Both the position numbers and the translations under genes were made by a program. 64,000 bases of DNA from an uncultured Carboxylicivirga sp. GTDB taxonomy: Bacteria > Bacteroidota > Bacteroidia > Bacteroidales > Marinilabiliaceae. The notes below the pieces were generated by a model, which was not told where the DNA came from, ran no database searches, and saw only the letters and a list, made by a program, of their open reading frames with translations. Below are positions 53,174 to 63,767 of this stretch, piece by piece. Numbering within the stretch: the stretch's first letter is position 1; each line of letters begins with the position of its first letter. Location: the NCBI GenBank assembly GCA_947503525.1, contig CANNEA010000005.1, positions 62,001 to 126,000 on the forward strand, read 5' to 3'.

Positions 53174-54901
53174 CTAAAAAACAATCTGCTTTTGATAATC
53201 ATTCGTTTTTGAGACTTCAGGATTCAATACATGAAAAACAGGTGATAATTCATATTCTAAATCGCCATCTTTCGCTTTCCAGATATTTGAATCGGGAACT
53301 TTTTCTATTACCGGAACTGAAGAAAAACTAATTTCCTCACCACTATGTTCATGCCCTAGCATTAATGGGCCAGCCATAAAGCTATAGCTTTCTGCATTAT
53401 TGTTAGCAGTGTTGATATTTTTACGAACCTTTTGTGTCAGATCAAAATTTACTTCATACGAGGGAGTTCCTTCGCCTTTGAGAATTAGACTGGCAAAGCC
53501 ACTCTTTACTTCGAAAGAAACAGATTTACCATTTCTTGTAATTGAAAAGTTCTCTGACCACTTCGGAATAAAAAGCTTAACAGGGACATTATAGGGCTTA
53601 GATGAGTTCACCACTAACTCTACCTTACCATCATAAGGGTAGGCTGTCTTTTGGGTGATGGTCATATTATCTAATGTAATCTGGCTGTTGTGATATGCCG
53701 GAATAATTAATGTATCGCCATGATTGTAATAATTATAATTAATGGCACTAGCTAAACCTTCTCCTCCACGCATGGTACAACACCACCACGCTTCGTCGGC
53801 ATGTACTTTTAAAGAGTGTTCTCCATGATGGGTAGGGCAATTATCACAACCGTAACCTCCATTAGCACGCTGCGTATGACCTAACGCATTATAATAAATC
53901 AGGTGGGCATCGTTAATATACTCTGGATTTTGCGTGACTTCCCATAGTTGCATGGCTGCCATGTACGAATCCACAATGGCACAAGGCTCTGTCCATTCCG
54001 GGCGACCAAACCAGTTGAAATTCTCAAAATTATTGGTCATACCGGCACTGCGGTACAAATCAAAATTTTCTATGGCTTTATCCAGATATTTCTGGTCTTT
54101 GGTAATATTATAGTAACGGATTAGTGCACGTGTGCCTGTAAGAGTTGCGTGTGTTTGCGCTTTTATTTTCAGCAAATCCATCTCCATAAAACGGGCAATG
54201 ATCTCATCAATCAACTCCTTGGTTTCTGGATTTGGGAAGAGTTCGTAGGCCTGCACAACACCATCCAGAAAGATTACATCACAACCCACGTCGGAAGACA
54301 ATAACCACTTACCAATTACATTTTGATGTGTACCAGCCATCTCTCCTACTTTTACCCTGCGATCTTCCGGACTAATGGGATAGGTAGCATGAAAACCTTT
54401 GGTAGGCAATGCCAGATTATTGATAATATCATTAATATAGCCAGCTACTTTCTCGTCCTTTTTCCAGATATAATATTCACACAAACCTCTTAATAACCAT
54501 CCATGCCCCGACAGTTGCTGTTCATCAATGGTGTCGCCAAGAACTGCGCCAAGGTAACCTCCAGAGTTGGCTTTTGTAGGATACAAATCAATGAGCTCTT
54601 GCAGATACTTTGGTTCCCTGTGTGTTGCCTGAGCCTGCATTACGAGTCCTAAAATAATACGTCCTTCCTTATCTCCGGCCCAATTGGCCGAAGTATGATG
54701 ATGTTTTTCAGGATACACATTCTCAGGCGTATAAATTTCACTCTCAAGTCTGTCGAAATTTTTCAAAGCACGCTCGCGCAACTCCCCATCAATTTTTATT
54801 TGAGAATAATCAAGTGTTGACAATACAGTCTTTTCTTGATCCCTACAAGATGTTAGTAGGAATAATCCTATCATAGTAGTAAAAAATAACTTTTGTATCA
54901 T
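53174..54901 (-). CDS. GH127/DUF1680-like glycosidase, lipoprotein
   Basis: This is a 575-residue lipoprotein with lipobox LLTSC. The (alpha/alpha)6-barrel pattern of DUF1680 is visible (SGHGWLLRGLCEYY, LTGTRALIRYYNIT, YINDAHLIYYNALGH). A cysteine cluster (GCDNCPTHHGEH, then EAWWCCTMRGGEG) matches the zinc/cysteine-nucleophile area of GH127-type enzymes. Known activities of this clan are beta-L-arabinofuranosidase and, in carrageenan loci of Zobellia, 3,6-anhydro-D-galactosidase. Which applies here is not decided. It lies 11 nt before the GH110-like gene. Confidence 0.68.
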   Translation of the reverse strand: MIQKLFFTTMIGLFLLTSCRDQEKTVLSTLDYSQIKIDGELRERALKNFDRLESEIYTPENVYPEKHHHTSANWAGDKEGRIILGLVMQAQATHREPKYLQELIDLYPTKANSGGYLGAVLGDTIDEQQLSGHGWLLRGLCEYYIWKKDEKVAGYINDIINNLALPTKGFHATYPISPEDRRVKVGEMAGTHQNVIGKWLLSSDVGCDVIFLDGVVQAYELFPNPETKELIDEIIARFMEMDLLKIKAQTHATLTGTRALIRYYNITKDQKYLDKAIENFDLYRSAGMTNNFENFNWFGRPEWTEPCAIVDSYMAAMQLWEVTQNPEYINDAHLIYYNALGHTQRANGGYGCDNCPTHHGEHSLKVHADEAWWCCTMRGGEGLASAINYNYYNHGDTLIIPAYHNSQITLDNMTITQKTAYPYDGKVELVVNSSKPYNVPVKLFIPKWSENFSITRNGKSVSFEVKSGFASLILKGEGTPSYEVNFDLTQKVRKNINTANNNAESYSFMAGPLMLGHEHSGEEISFSSVPVIEKVPDSNIWKAKDGDLEYELSPVFHVLNPEVSKTNDYQKQIVF

Positions 54902-54938
54902 ATTTGTATATTTTTTTTTTCTTATTAAAAAGAATAAA

Positions 54939-56432
54939 TTATTTACATTCTTTCGCCCATTGTTTCATCAAGGCGATATTGGCTTCAATATTTTTTGCTT
55001 GCTCTATTTGACCTCGTCTTTTAAAAGGTTCAAGATATGCCTCCATACTGCTATCGTAACTCTCTTCTGATTCCGGTAAAACACCTTTATCGTCAGTTTC
55101 CTCAATCCAGTTTGAAAGAATCCCCCTGAATTCATCCAGCTGTGCTTTATGGACCTTGCTATTTGCCAGGTTATTAAGTTCATAAGGATCAACAGACAAA
55201 TCATACAACTCTTCAAAAAGACGTGTTTTGGCTGTCACCAGTTTTTGATATTTATCTAGTTTCCCCTGTTTATCTAATTCATGTAGTACTGACATCCATG
55301 GCTTTTGATCCTTATAATCGCATGGTTGCAGATATGGACGTTGAGGAAGATAATTTTTTATGTATTTGAAGTTTCCTTTTCGCACACTACGTATATGATC
55401 TACTGTTTCATCACATCGGTCGCGAGCACATACCACAAATTCACGAGGACTATAGTTTTCACCAAGCAAGGCTTTTGCGTCCATGTATTCCGGGATATCG
55501 ACACCTGCCAGTTGCAAAGAAGTAGCCGACATATCAATGTGGCTGATCAGATCATTATTGATTTGATGTTCGAAAAGCTTAGGTGCCCAAACAATAAATG
55601 GAATCCGGGTTCCTTCATCATACAGAAACTGCTTTCCTCGTGCCTGACTAATGCCATGGTCGGTAAGAAAGAAAATGACGGTATTATCCAGAAGCTCTTC
55701 TTTTTCAAGCCTATCCATTATCCGGCCTATTTCAATGTCAGTATAAGAGACGTTGTTTAAATAATCAGCCCAATCTTGTAAAAACACAGCGTCATCAGGA
55801 TAATAGGGAGGTAAAACAACCTGATTGGCACTAACGATGACCAATGAATCTAAACCAGCCAACACTTCTGCATGCCACTTGGGGACGTTTCTTAGCTTCC
55901 CTCCTCTGAGTTGAATCTGTGCAAAGAAAGGTTGTCCAGGTGCTCGTTCACTCCAATCTGTTCCATCGTACAACTGGCTGGAGTCATAGCTAAAGTTATA
56001 ATCTTCCTTGCCTTTCTTATCGTATTTTTCCTGACTATTGCAGGTATAATAACCGGCTTCTTTAAATAATTCAGGTAGCGTTTTTATTCCTTCAGGCAGA
56101 TTAATTTTATGTTTCCCCCTCGATGAACGGTGATGATGTACTCCAACCGATGTTTGGTACATTCCGGTAATAAATGCAGAACGACTGGCAGAACATACCG
56201 CAGCACTACAATAAGCGTTATTAAAAATCACTCCCTGGTTAGCCAATTGATCTACATGTGGTGTCGCCACAAGAGTTTCGCCCTGATAGCCGAAATGGGA
56301 TGACATATCCTCAACAACGATCCATAGTATATTAGGCTCTGGCATTTCTGCTTCCTTTTTACAAGAAACAGATAACAGAAGGCCAACTATTGCCAGGAAA
56401 TACCATTTATTCCTACTTTTATAATTATTCAT
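54939..56432 (-). CDS. Sulfatase (S1 family), lipoprotein
   Basis: This is a 497-residue exported sulfatase with lipobox VSCKK at about residue 24. The ATG at 56432, 1 nt after the previous stop, is chosen over an upstream start lying within the preceding gene. The formylglycine motif is [15 protein letters not shown] (C-x-A/S-x-R), metal sites are [15 protein letters not shown] and [10 protein letters not shown], and HHHRSSRGK follows. The CSASR motif and QTSVGVHHH recall the N-sulfoglucosamine-sulfohydrolase-like subfamily. The substrate is probably a sulfated sugar of the locus, and a separate maturase is required. Confidence 0.9.
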   Translation of the reverse strand: MNNYKSRNKWYFLAIVGLLLSVSCKKEAEMPEPNILWIVVEDMSSHFGYQGETLVATPHVDQLANQGVIFNNAYCSAAVCSASRSAFITGMYQTSVGVHHHRSSRGKHKINLPEGIKTLPELFKEAGYYTCNSQEKYDKKGKEDYNFSYDSSQLYDGTDWSERAPGQPFFAQIQLRGGKLRNVPKWHAEVLAGLDSLVIVSANQVVLPPYYPDDAVFLQDWADYLNNVSYTDIEIGRIMDRLEKEELLDNTVIFFLTDHGISQARGKQFLYDEGTRIPFIVWAPKLFEHQINNDLISHIDMSATSLQLAGVDIPEYMDAKALLGENYSPREFVVCARDRCDETVDHIRSVRKGNFKYIKNYLPQRPYLQPCDYKDQKPWMSVLHELDKQGKLDKYQKLVTAKTRLFEELYDLSVDPYELNNLANSKVHKAQLDEFRGILSNWIEETDDKGVLPESEESYDSSMEAYLEPFKRRGQIEQAKNIEANIALMKQWAKECK

Positions 56433-56433
56433 C

Positions 56434-58719
56434 TTAATTTGCCTCAATTTTATAGTCTCCACCTTTTAGGGTGTATAGTTTATGTTCTCCTTCTATCTTT
56501 TTTGATTTTACTTTTTGGCCATTTACCATGACCGTCTTTTCTTTAGCAGGAATGTAAACCACAGCTTCACTTCCTTCCGGCACATTGAGTTCTATGTCCA
56601 TACCGGCCTTTGTTTTTGTGACTCTCACAGCCACCTTACCAGCCAGCGTTTCATTACTTGTCTCTGCAAATTCTAATCCGGCCAAATCAGGTTTAACCAT
56701 AAAACGTTTCCAGGCTGCATCTAAAGGATACAAACCACATACATACTGGGCCAATATGGTCAATCCACCACCACTCCAGGCGTGGTTGGTAGAACCACCT
56801 CCATAACCATGTCTCCCAATACCCCATCCCTCAAAAAGGGTTGAATGTTTTTTGTCATCCACCATAGGTTGAAAGCGCTTTTTTAAGCGCGCTAATCCAT
56901 ATTCCGATTTTCCCATTAAGAACAAGGCCTCACATACATACTTTTCCATGTAGGGACTGGCATATTCCTGTGTTTGCAACGCTTTGTAAATGGCTTTGTA
57001 TTTATCCTCATCAGCTAATCCTGCGACTACAGCAAGTGCCTGTCCACGATCATCCATATCATCTTTATAATGGTACGATCTGTATTCGTTACCCTTCCAG
57101 AATGTGGCATTGAAATCCTTTTTAAATTTATTCATCACCTTCTCTGCCCACTCTACCTGGTCTTTCTTCTCAAGCAGTTCAGACATATTCCTGTAACCTT
57201 TCAGAGCCAAGTAGTACCACTCGTTCATCAACAGGTCCTTATCTACATTGGTGCCCCAGTCGCCCCAGTACCAACCTTTGCTATCACTGTCAGTCATTCG
57301 CTTGACCAATACGCCATTTTCATCCAGTTTCCAAATATCCAGGTAACGCTTCACACCATCATACACTTTAGCAATGGTTTCTTTATCTCCGGTATTGATA
57401 TAATAATTCCAGAAACCATAGTAACCGATACTTGCCAACATCTGTCCTGGAAGCTCTCTGCCCCAATTCCCTGCCGGTATGGGAGAAAAGATTGTACTAT
57501 CTTCTCGCTGCCAGTTAATAAGTTCCAGTATTCCTTTTTGAGTTAAAAAACGGCTGTCAGGATCTAAGGCATAGAATGCTTCACCGCTCTCATTTACCAT
57601 ATCACCCCACCATTGCGAGCGTTCCCTATCAGGACAATCCATATAGGTGTCACGCATAGTGACAAATAAAGTACGTTCTGCTTTTATCCACAATCTTTTA
57701 TAAAAGTCGTCGTTGCAATCAAATTCTCCCGTGAATTCCGTATTATAACCAGTCTCCCTATATTGTAAATCTAATACCTTAACCCCTTCCGGAATGATGT
57801 AATAGACCTTTTGACCATTCATCCATCCAAGGTTCTCGTATTCCTGCACTCCTTTCCGGGTAATGTATTCTGCTCTTACGTTATATGGACCACCTCCCTG
57901 ATAATGGTCGGTAAGGATTGTGATTTCCTGGCCATTTTCTGCTTCAATCTTGAAAAAAGGAGTTATTTGTGCATTGTAAGGAAGTTCACAAACAATGGTA
58001 TCTCCAGTACTAACAAATGGGAATGTCATCTCATTCTCATAATGTTTCAGGCCAAAATCTTTCCATTGAGGTATAGGACGTTTAACCAATTTATTCCATG
58101 GAGCTACAGGAGGACAACCAAGAGAACGTGTAGCACCCCATGCTACCGTTTTTGATACTGGTCTTGTAAAATCAAAATTCCCTATACGTGCATCATAACG
58201 AATGCTGGATTCCGGTAATCTGAAATTAGGCAAAGGCAGTCCGGCCGTTCCAAATTCCCTTCGGATAGAAGCTTTCCAGCTCACATCTGAGAGCAAGTCA
58301 AAATCCGCGGTCTGACAATCAAAAATCAAGGCAGCCTTACCACTGCTATTATGTGAGAAACCATCTTTTCCGAAGTACCATACTAAAATGGAAATATAGT
58401 TATCGCCTTGCTTAAGATAGGGGGCTATATCTACTTCGTCATAGTATGTATCCTTGGGTGAAGGCCCTCGTTTGAGCTGCCCTTCAAAAACAGCCAATTC
58501 ACCATTTATCCACATCCAGTATTTGGAGTCGCAGGCTATTTTAGCCAAAGCCTCGACTGGTATATCTTCTACTTTAAACGTCTTACTGTAAGCCGTCCAG
58601 TTATTGGTTTCATTTTGCTGCTCAAAGGCAGTAATCCATTGGGCTTTCCAATTTGCCTCCTGAGCAAAAATTACCATACTGAGACTGCAAACTAAAAGAA
58701 GCATTACTATATTCTTCAT
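56434..58719 (-). CDS. GH78-like alpha-L-rhamnosidase (six-hairpin glycosidase)
   Basis: This is a 761-residue secreted enzyme with a signal peptide to about residue 20 (VIFAQ). The N-terminal beta-sandwich ([25 protein letters not shown]) and the (alpha/alpha)6 domain of six-hairpin glycosidases are visible. The GH78 acid motif [14 protein letters not shown] is near residue 360, and [21 protein letters not shown] precedes the C-terminal beta domain. Family members remove alpha-L-rhamnose or related deoxy/uronic residues. The next gene, a sulfatase, starts 1 nt downstream, so the enzymes are made together. Confidence 0.82.
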   Translation of the reverse strand: MKNIVMLLLVCSLSMVIFAQEANWKAQWITAFEQQNETNNWTAYSKTFKVEDIPVEALAKIACDSKYWMWINGELAVFEGQLKRGPSPKDTYYDEVDIAPYLKQGDNYISILVWYFGKDGFSHNSSGKAALIFDCQTADFDLLSDVSWKASIRREFGTAGLPLPNFRLPESSIRYDARIGNFDFTRPVSKTVAWGATRSLGCPPVAPWNKLVKRPIPQWKDFGLKHYENEMTFPFVSTGDTIVCELPYNAQITPFFKIEAENGQEITILTDHYQGGGPYNVRAEYITRKGVQEYENLGWMNGQKVYYIIPEGVKVLDLQYRETGYNTEFTGEFDCNDDFYKRLWIKAERTLFVTMRDTYMDCPDRERSQWWGDMVNESGEAFYALDPDSRFLTQKGILELINWQREDSTIFSPIPAGNWGRELPGQMLASIGYYGFWNYYINTGDKETIAKVYDGVKRYLDIWKLDENGVLVKRMTDSDSKGWYWGDWGTNVDKDLLMNEWYYLALKGYRNMSELLEKKDQVEWAEKVMNKFKKDFNATFWKGNEYRSYHYKDDMDDRGQALAVVAGLADEDKYKAIYKALQTQEYASPYMEKYVCEALFLMGKSEYGLARLKKRFQPMVDDKKHSTLFEGWGIGRHGYGGGSTNHAWSGGGLTILAQYVCGLYPLDAAWKRFMVKPDLAGLEFAETSNETLAGKVAVRVTKTKAGMDIELNVPEGSEAVVYIPAKEKTVMVNGQKVKSKKIEGEHKLYTLKGGDYKIEAN

Positions 58720-58987
58720 TATTAATATTTTTTTCTACAGTTGTAAAAATTGCAGATAAATGAATCCATCACTTTATCGTGCAAAAAAATGATTGCACTT
58801 GAATGCTCGCTTCATCATATTTAAGCACTAATTATCTCGTCTCTTCGAAGTATCCTGAAATTAATCCAGTCTTGAAAAGTGAACTTAACTTCTTAGTACT
58901 AAAGAATAGTACAACTTAATCTTCCTCCGTTTATGGAGTATCTATTTGTTAAAATTGAATATATTATATAGTCAACGAATTTCTATT
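58720..58987. other. Intergenic region before the GH/sulfatase genes
   Basis: This is an AT-rich gap of about 270 nt between the FG-GAP protein and the GH78-like gene. No gene was found. It is long enough to hold a separate promoter for the four enzyme genes. Confidence 0.5.
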
Positions 58988-61900
58988 CTACAGTTTAATA
59001 AACTGACAAGCATATTTTTCCTTACCTATGACAAGCTCCAAAAAATAGGTGCCGGAAACAAGTTGTGACACATCAACTGTATTATTCATCAAGTAACGAT
59101 TATCACCAATAACTTTTACACCCATAGCATTGAAAATCTGAACTTTTGTTGTTTTAGAACCACCATTAACCTTAATATGCAAAGTATCGTCTACAGGGTT
59201 TGGATAAATCTTAATATCCTTATTATTACCGGCCGGTTTATTAACAGATGTAGGATCAGATACCCATGGTGAGCCATACAGGCATCCTCCAGAACCATCA
59301 AATGATAGTATATTTAATATATCTAACTGTGGAGCAGATGTTTCCTGATAATTAATTTGACCTCCAAGGTTGTTTGTTAATACTACGAATGGCTCGCCTT
59401 CAGACACTTCAAATCCTGTTGAAGATTTCACCAAGGTAGTAACATCATCATAAAAATAGGTTGGAAGCGTAAAATCAAATGTAGACTGACTAACTGTTGC
59501 ATTAATCGCATTACAAAAGCGACCCGACCACAATTCTTTTTTACCACCTTCTATGGCAATCCATCCAACCGTTTCAGCTTGGTACAAATCCCCCAATGTA
59601 GCATGAGTACTAATTTCAAAGGCATTGCTTCCAATAGCATATTGTTTAGTGAAGCACCCAACACTATTGGCATTAGTATTACATAAACTAAATAGAACAG
59701 GTGCACTACCAAATTCATTTGTTAAACTAACACTAACTCTATCACTGTTGTCCACTATCTTTTTTCCTGCTGCTATATGCATACCATTGGGTGCTTGCCA
59801 ATAGCCCGGCTTCACAGCTATCCAATTAACAACATCAGAACCGGTCTGAGCACCGGTAATCTCAAGTGTAACTGAACTATTACTGAGCGATTGCACTTTA
59901 ATTATTCGTCTCCCTGTTTCTGTTCCTTTAATTGAAGCATATACGACTGGTTGTACATCAAAAGCCTGAGAAAAGTTGATCGTAACCGACGAAGAGGAAA
60001 CATTTTGTGAACCATATTCTGCAATATGACTGATTTCACCGCTATGCAATCTTCTGAAGTTCTGAATAAAATCTTTGGTCATTACCCAATACATTTCAGG
60101 ATAACTCCAGAACTCTGTTTTCCCCATTCCATAGGTATATTTACCTTCCGTCATGTTGAATACATCATTCTGCTCTGGATCGCCAACCAAGCTGATGATT
60201 GTCACATCTTTGGGTTTATTTACCAACACCTTATCCCAGTCTGATCGATATAAATCACCTTCGATGCCATTTTTTTCTCTGGATATAAAAGCTCCACCAT
60301 TGTAAAAACCAGGTTGCACTACCATTTGCTGTTCGTTTTCAATGGTTCCATTTATTAATTGCCAGCCATACCAGTCACCTTTATTATCTGGATCTATGTT
60401 CGATTCTATTAAATCTGCATCCATCCATTTTAGAGTAAATCGATCGGCTGCTTGCTTTGTTCCTGTATAGTTGGCCCATTGAATATGTTTGCTTGGGGCT
60501 GGACCGTAACAGACCAGTAACGGTTTGCCGTCCAAGGTCTGGTAATTATCAGTACCATATGTATTGTAAAAATTCATCAAAGTGTTCCTGGCACTTGTTT
60601 CAACCTCACTTGGAGAGTCTTTGAACATACCGCATATAGCATAGCGGACCTTTCTATTGTTTGGATCTGAATTCCATTGCATTAGTGCTGATGCGAATAC
60701 TTGATAAGTTTTAAAAAGTGCTCCCCAGGCATTCGATTGGTCAAGTAATACAAAATCAATCTCTGCTTCTGCCATATCACTTATAATTTCTGTAATTGCA
60801 AAAACATCATCTTCAGCATCGAAACCATAATATTCATCACCTATCAAAGGTAAATAGCCTCTGTTTCTGGAATGCCAGGAACAATACCAATCAGGATCTT
60901 GCCCGGGCTGATAATTGCCATTACCGAACATATTATAAGGAGGCATTACTTGCCAATACCCTGCATCATTATTGAATGCAATTGGAGACACACCGAAGTT
61001 ACTCGTTTTTGATTGTTGAACATGCCCCGTGAAAAAAGTATGACATGCTGGTAGTCCTTTTGAAGGCCTGTCTGTTCGACTACCATGACGAGTGGTCCAG
61101 AAAGTTTCACTGCCAAAAGCATTGCTTCCATTAGAAGCACAAAACTGCCATTCGCCTCTAATTGGGTTTCCACTTCCATCATTTAAGTAATAGAGAATAG
61201 CATCTGACTTTTTATCTCCATCCACATCTGCAAACATAAGGTGTGTATATCCTGATATTCCACTTTTCCATGCTGATGCAGATTTAACAAATGCTGTTCC
61301 ATTTGACTTAGCAACATAAATGCTACCTGCTGAAACATAAATAGCATCCATTTTTCCGTCATTGTCTACATCTGCCATATATGTAGTAGAACCATCAGTA
61401 CCAAAATTGGATACAAATGCTGTTGGGCTATCAAATCCACTGCCGTTATTAATTCGAACATGCCATATACCTGAGGTATATGCCACTAAATCATCTTTAT
61501 TATCACCATTGACATCCGCAAAAAACTGATGAGAACTACCTGTACCAAAACCAGCTGCAGATATGGAAGATTGATTAAACTGAGTTCCATTAGAAATAAC
61601 GAACTCCCATACCCCTGTACTTTCTTTAAAACCGGCAACATCAAACAATCCATCACCATCAAGATCTCCGGTAAATACAACATCGTAATTGGTATCTAAA
61701 CCGTTGAACCAAGTTGATTTCTGTGCAAAATGGCGTATTTCTTTTCCTGCTAAATTCGAATACGTAGATGAAAGCGCTACTTCAATATTTCCATTAATGA
61801 ATGAAATAGCATCTTCAAATCCATCCCCATCTACATCTGCAACGCCTATTTTTTGTGCATTCTGACCTAATTCATTGGTCCAAATATAATCGCCTTTTTG

Positions 61901-62002
61901 GCGAGCCCAACCTCCATAAAATGTACCAACAAGATTGCTTTGTGCTTCTACTATGGAAGAAAACAGCAGAAATTGTACGATTAAAATATGTATTACCTTC
62001 AT
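58988..62002 (-). CDS. T9SS-exported FG-GAP / GH99-like / lectin multidomain protein
   Basis: This is a 1004-residue protein. The ATG at 62002 starts a signal peptide (ending VEAQ). Residues about 35-310 hold six or more FG-GAP/VCBS calcium-binding repeats (ADVDGDGFEDAI, GDLDGDGLFDVAGF, ADVNGDNKDDLVAY, ADVDNDGKMDAIYV). Residues 360-650 look like a GH99/GH71-like TIM barrel (IGDEYYGFDAEDDVF, AEIDFVLLDQSNAWG, LLVCYGP). H-type-lectin-like repeats follow (VVYASIKG, NWIAVKPG). The end is a type A T9SS sorting domain (KIYPNPVDDTLHIKVNG). It probably binds and cleaves a polymer at the cell surface, with activity inferred. Confidence 0.78.
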   Translation of the reverse strand: MKVIHILIVQFLLFSSIVEAQSNLVGTFYGGWARQKGDYIWTNELGQNAQKIGVADVDGDGFEDAISFINGNIEVALSSTYSNLAGKEIRHFAQKSTWFNGLDTNYDVVFTGDLDGDGLFDVAGFKESTGVWEFVISNGTQFNQSSISAAGFGTGSSHQFFADVNGDNKDDLVAYTSGIWHVRINNGSGFDSPTAFVSNFGTDGSTTYMADVDNDGKMDAIYVSAGSIYVAKSNGTAFVKSASAWKSGISGYTHLMFADVDGDKKSDAILYYLNDGSGNPIRGEWQFCASNGSNAFGSETFWTTRHGSRTDRPSKGLPACHTFFTGHVQQSKTSNFGVSPIAFNNDAGYWQVMPPYNMFGNGNYQPGQDPDWYCSWHSRNRGYLPLIGDEYYGFDAEDDVFAITEIISDMAEAEIDFVLLDQSNAWGALFKTYQVFASALMQWNSDPNNRKVRYAICGMFKDSPSEVETSARNTLMNFYNTYGTDNYQTLDGKPLLVCYGPAPSKHIQWANYTGTKQAADRFTLKWMDADLIESNIDPDNKGDWYGWQLINGTIENEQQMVVQPGFYNGGAFISREKNGIEGDLYRSDWDKVLVNKPKDVTIISLVGDPEQNDVFNMTEGKYTYGMGKTEFWSYPEMYWVMTKDFIQNFRRLHSGEISHIAEYGSQNVSSSSVTINFSQAFDVQPVVYASIKGTETGRRIIKVQSLSNSSVTLEITGAQTGSDVVNWIAVKPGYWQAPNGMHIAAGKKIVDNSDRVSVSLTNEFGSAPVLFSLCNTNANSVGCFTKQYAIGSNAFEISTHATLGDLYQAETVGWIAIEGGKKELWSGRFCNAINATVSQSTFDFTLPTYFYDDVTTLVKSSTGFEVSEGEPFVVLTNNLGGQINYQETSAPQLDILNILSFDGSGGCLYGSPWVSDPTSVNKPAGNNKDIKIYPNPVDDTLHIKVNGGSKTTKVQIFNAMGVKVIGDNRYLMNNTVDVSQLVSGTYFLELVIGKEKYACQFIKL

Positions 62003-62136
62003 ATGACCTTTGACTATAACTTTCATTCGTTATTGTGGGTAATTCACAAACTTATGATCACCACTCTAATGTTAAAAGAAAGCTATTGCCTGACATCTAT
62101 AAAGCAATAGCTTTCGATTATATAACTTACTTAAAA

Positions 62137-63732
62137 TTATTGCTTAATAAATTTCTTAGTAGTAAGAACCTTACCTCCCTGTTCCGACATATTGATAATA
62201 TAAACGCCTGATTGCAAAGACTCAACATTGATCGTATTTCCTACGCCACTTAGAATAGATTGACCGGTCAGTGAGAATATTTGCCATTTCAATTCATTCT
62301 TATATCCAATATTCAAAGCACTTTGTGCAGGTATTGGGTACAGAGTAATATCAACATCATTTTCCAAATCAGCATCAATAGCAGTTGCAGGGCTTCTTTC
62401 ATAAGAACCTATATCAGGATTACTACCAAAATAACCATCTGTATAAGGAGGAAATTCGGTTCCATTATCGATAGCCACACTACCTTCTGCCGGGATTACC
62501 TCATTATTAGCTGTTATTGCATCTGTTAGTCCCATAGTCCAACCATTTAGCCAATCGTTAAAATAAGAAGAAGCCGCTGTTGGTAATCCATCAAAAGAAA
62601 TATCCGTATTTCCGATTATAGATGTAAATAATGTAAAGTTATCTGGTGCAGGAGTAAAGATTGGTGTTTGGGTATCCGGTATCCATGAAATACCAAAGTC
62701 ATTAACAGCCTGTCCTTCATTACCTGTTGAGCCATATATAAGCGTGTTTATCATGGTAAACATATCAGGTTCAGCCTCCATACAAGCAACTCCGGAATGA
62801 CCACCTTTATTATAGGCAATGGTTGTATTATACAAGCTTATATTTACTCCCGGGCCATTCACTTCCAATGCAGATGTTCCTGTTACATTGGAATTATTGT
62901 AGAACGTAGAGTTATTAATTTGAACCGTCATGGTCGACGAAGCATCTGGGCACCAGAAAACTATTCCTCCAGCTTTACCCAAAGATGCATTATCTTTGAT
63001 TATTGTATTCGATATGGTTACAGATGAAGTCCTCGAGCCTTGATTTGTATACCAGAATAATGAAGTTCCGGTCTTACCTTCATTTTTCTCAATAATACAA
63101 TTATCCATAATCAAAGATGAACTATGTGCAGCCATGATAGCACTTCCGTCTGCTCCGGAGTTCTTACAATTTGATATTCTCACGTTATGGAATTCAGCTG
63201 CTGCATTTGCATCCATTTTAATAGCAGAACGACCATTAGCCTGATCGGGAAGCCATATATTTTTTATGCTAAGATCATGAAACTGAACTTCCACTTTGTA
63301 ATTTGCATTAAGATCATCCATACCCGATGGTGCAATGTAAAAAGCCAAACTTTGAGCACCTTGCTCCTTCCATGCTGGAAGTGGGTTGTTTTCCGGATCT
63401 GATTCATAAGCTGCTAATTCAGCATCGGTATAGGCCTGTATGGTAGTATTATCCATACCATCACCTACAATAATAAATGTTCTGTCTTTACCCCATGTGC
63501 CAAATTGAAACAATCCGGGCCTTGTAAGTGTACCAGATACATAGATATAATCTCTCCACTCTTCTATCCTATTATCATCCTGCAGTGCTTTAACTGCTTG
63601 AGTTGCATAATAAAGACCATCAGGACCATCCCAGGAACCACCCTCACCATTGGGGCCTACCTTGACTGTTTGAGCCATGATTGATGTTGCGCAGAAAGCT
63701 ACGCACAATAACATTGTACAAATTTTTTTCAT
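62137..63732 (-). CDS. T9SS-exported parallel beta-helix protein
   Basis: This is a 531-residue secreted protein with a signal peptide ending SIMAQ at residue 20. Residues about 100-370 form a right-handed beta-helix (RTFIIVGDGMDNTTIQ, LIMDNCIIEKNEGKTGTS, VTISNTIIKDNASLGKAGG, VNISLYNTTIAYN). A segment like choice-of-anchor Q proteins follows (DIGSYERSP), then a type A sorting domain (DITLYPIPAQSALNIGY...GVYIINMSEQGGK). No catalytic residues were identified. It may bind or cleave polysaccharide. It lies between the multidomain protein and the SusE-like gene. Confidence 0.75.
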   Translation of the reverse strand: MKKICTMLLCVAFCATSIMAQTVKVGPNGEGGSWDGPDGLYYATQAVKALQDDNRIEEWRDYIYVSGTLTRPGLFQFGTWGKDRTFIIVGDGMDNTTIQAYTDAELAAYESDPENNPLPAWKEQGAQSLAFYIAPSGMDDLNANYKVEVQFHDLSIKNIWLPDQANGRSAIKMDANAAAEFHNVRISNCKNSGADGSAIMAAHSSSLIMDNCIIEKNEGKTGTSLFWYTNQGSRTSSVTISNTIIKDNASLGKAGGIVFWCPDASSTMTVQINNSTFYNNSNVTGTSALEVNGPGVNISLYNTTIAYNKGGHSGVACMEAEPDMFTMINTLIYGSTGNEGQAVNDFGISWIPDTQTPIFTPAPDNFTLFTSIIGNTDISFDGLPTAASSYFNDWLNGWTMGLTDAITANNEVIPAEGSVAIDNGTEFPPYTDGYFGSNPDIGSYERSPATAIDADLENDVDITLYPIPAQSALNIGYKNELKWQIFSLTGQSILSGVGNTINVESLQSGVYIINMSEQGGKVLTTKKFIKQ

Positions 63733-63767
63733 AATAACTGAAATTTAAATTAACACTTAATTGTTTT

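Noticed and set aside
57070-57546. 158-codon plus-strand frame inside the GH78-like gene
   Set aside because: Antisense shadow; the catalytic motifs are on the minus strand.
51273-58719. Firm assignment of the locus to carrageenan
   Set aside because: GH110-like and GH127-like genes would fit, but no GH16/GH82 carrageenase is visible and a GH78-like gene does not fit. The substrate is left open.
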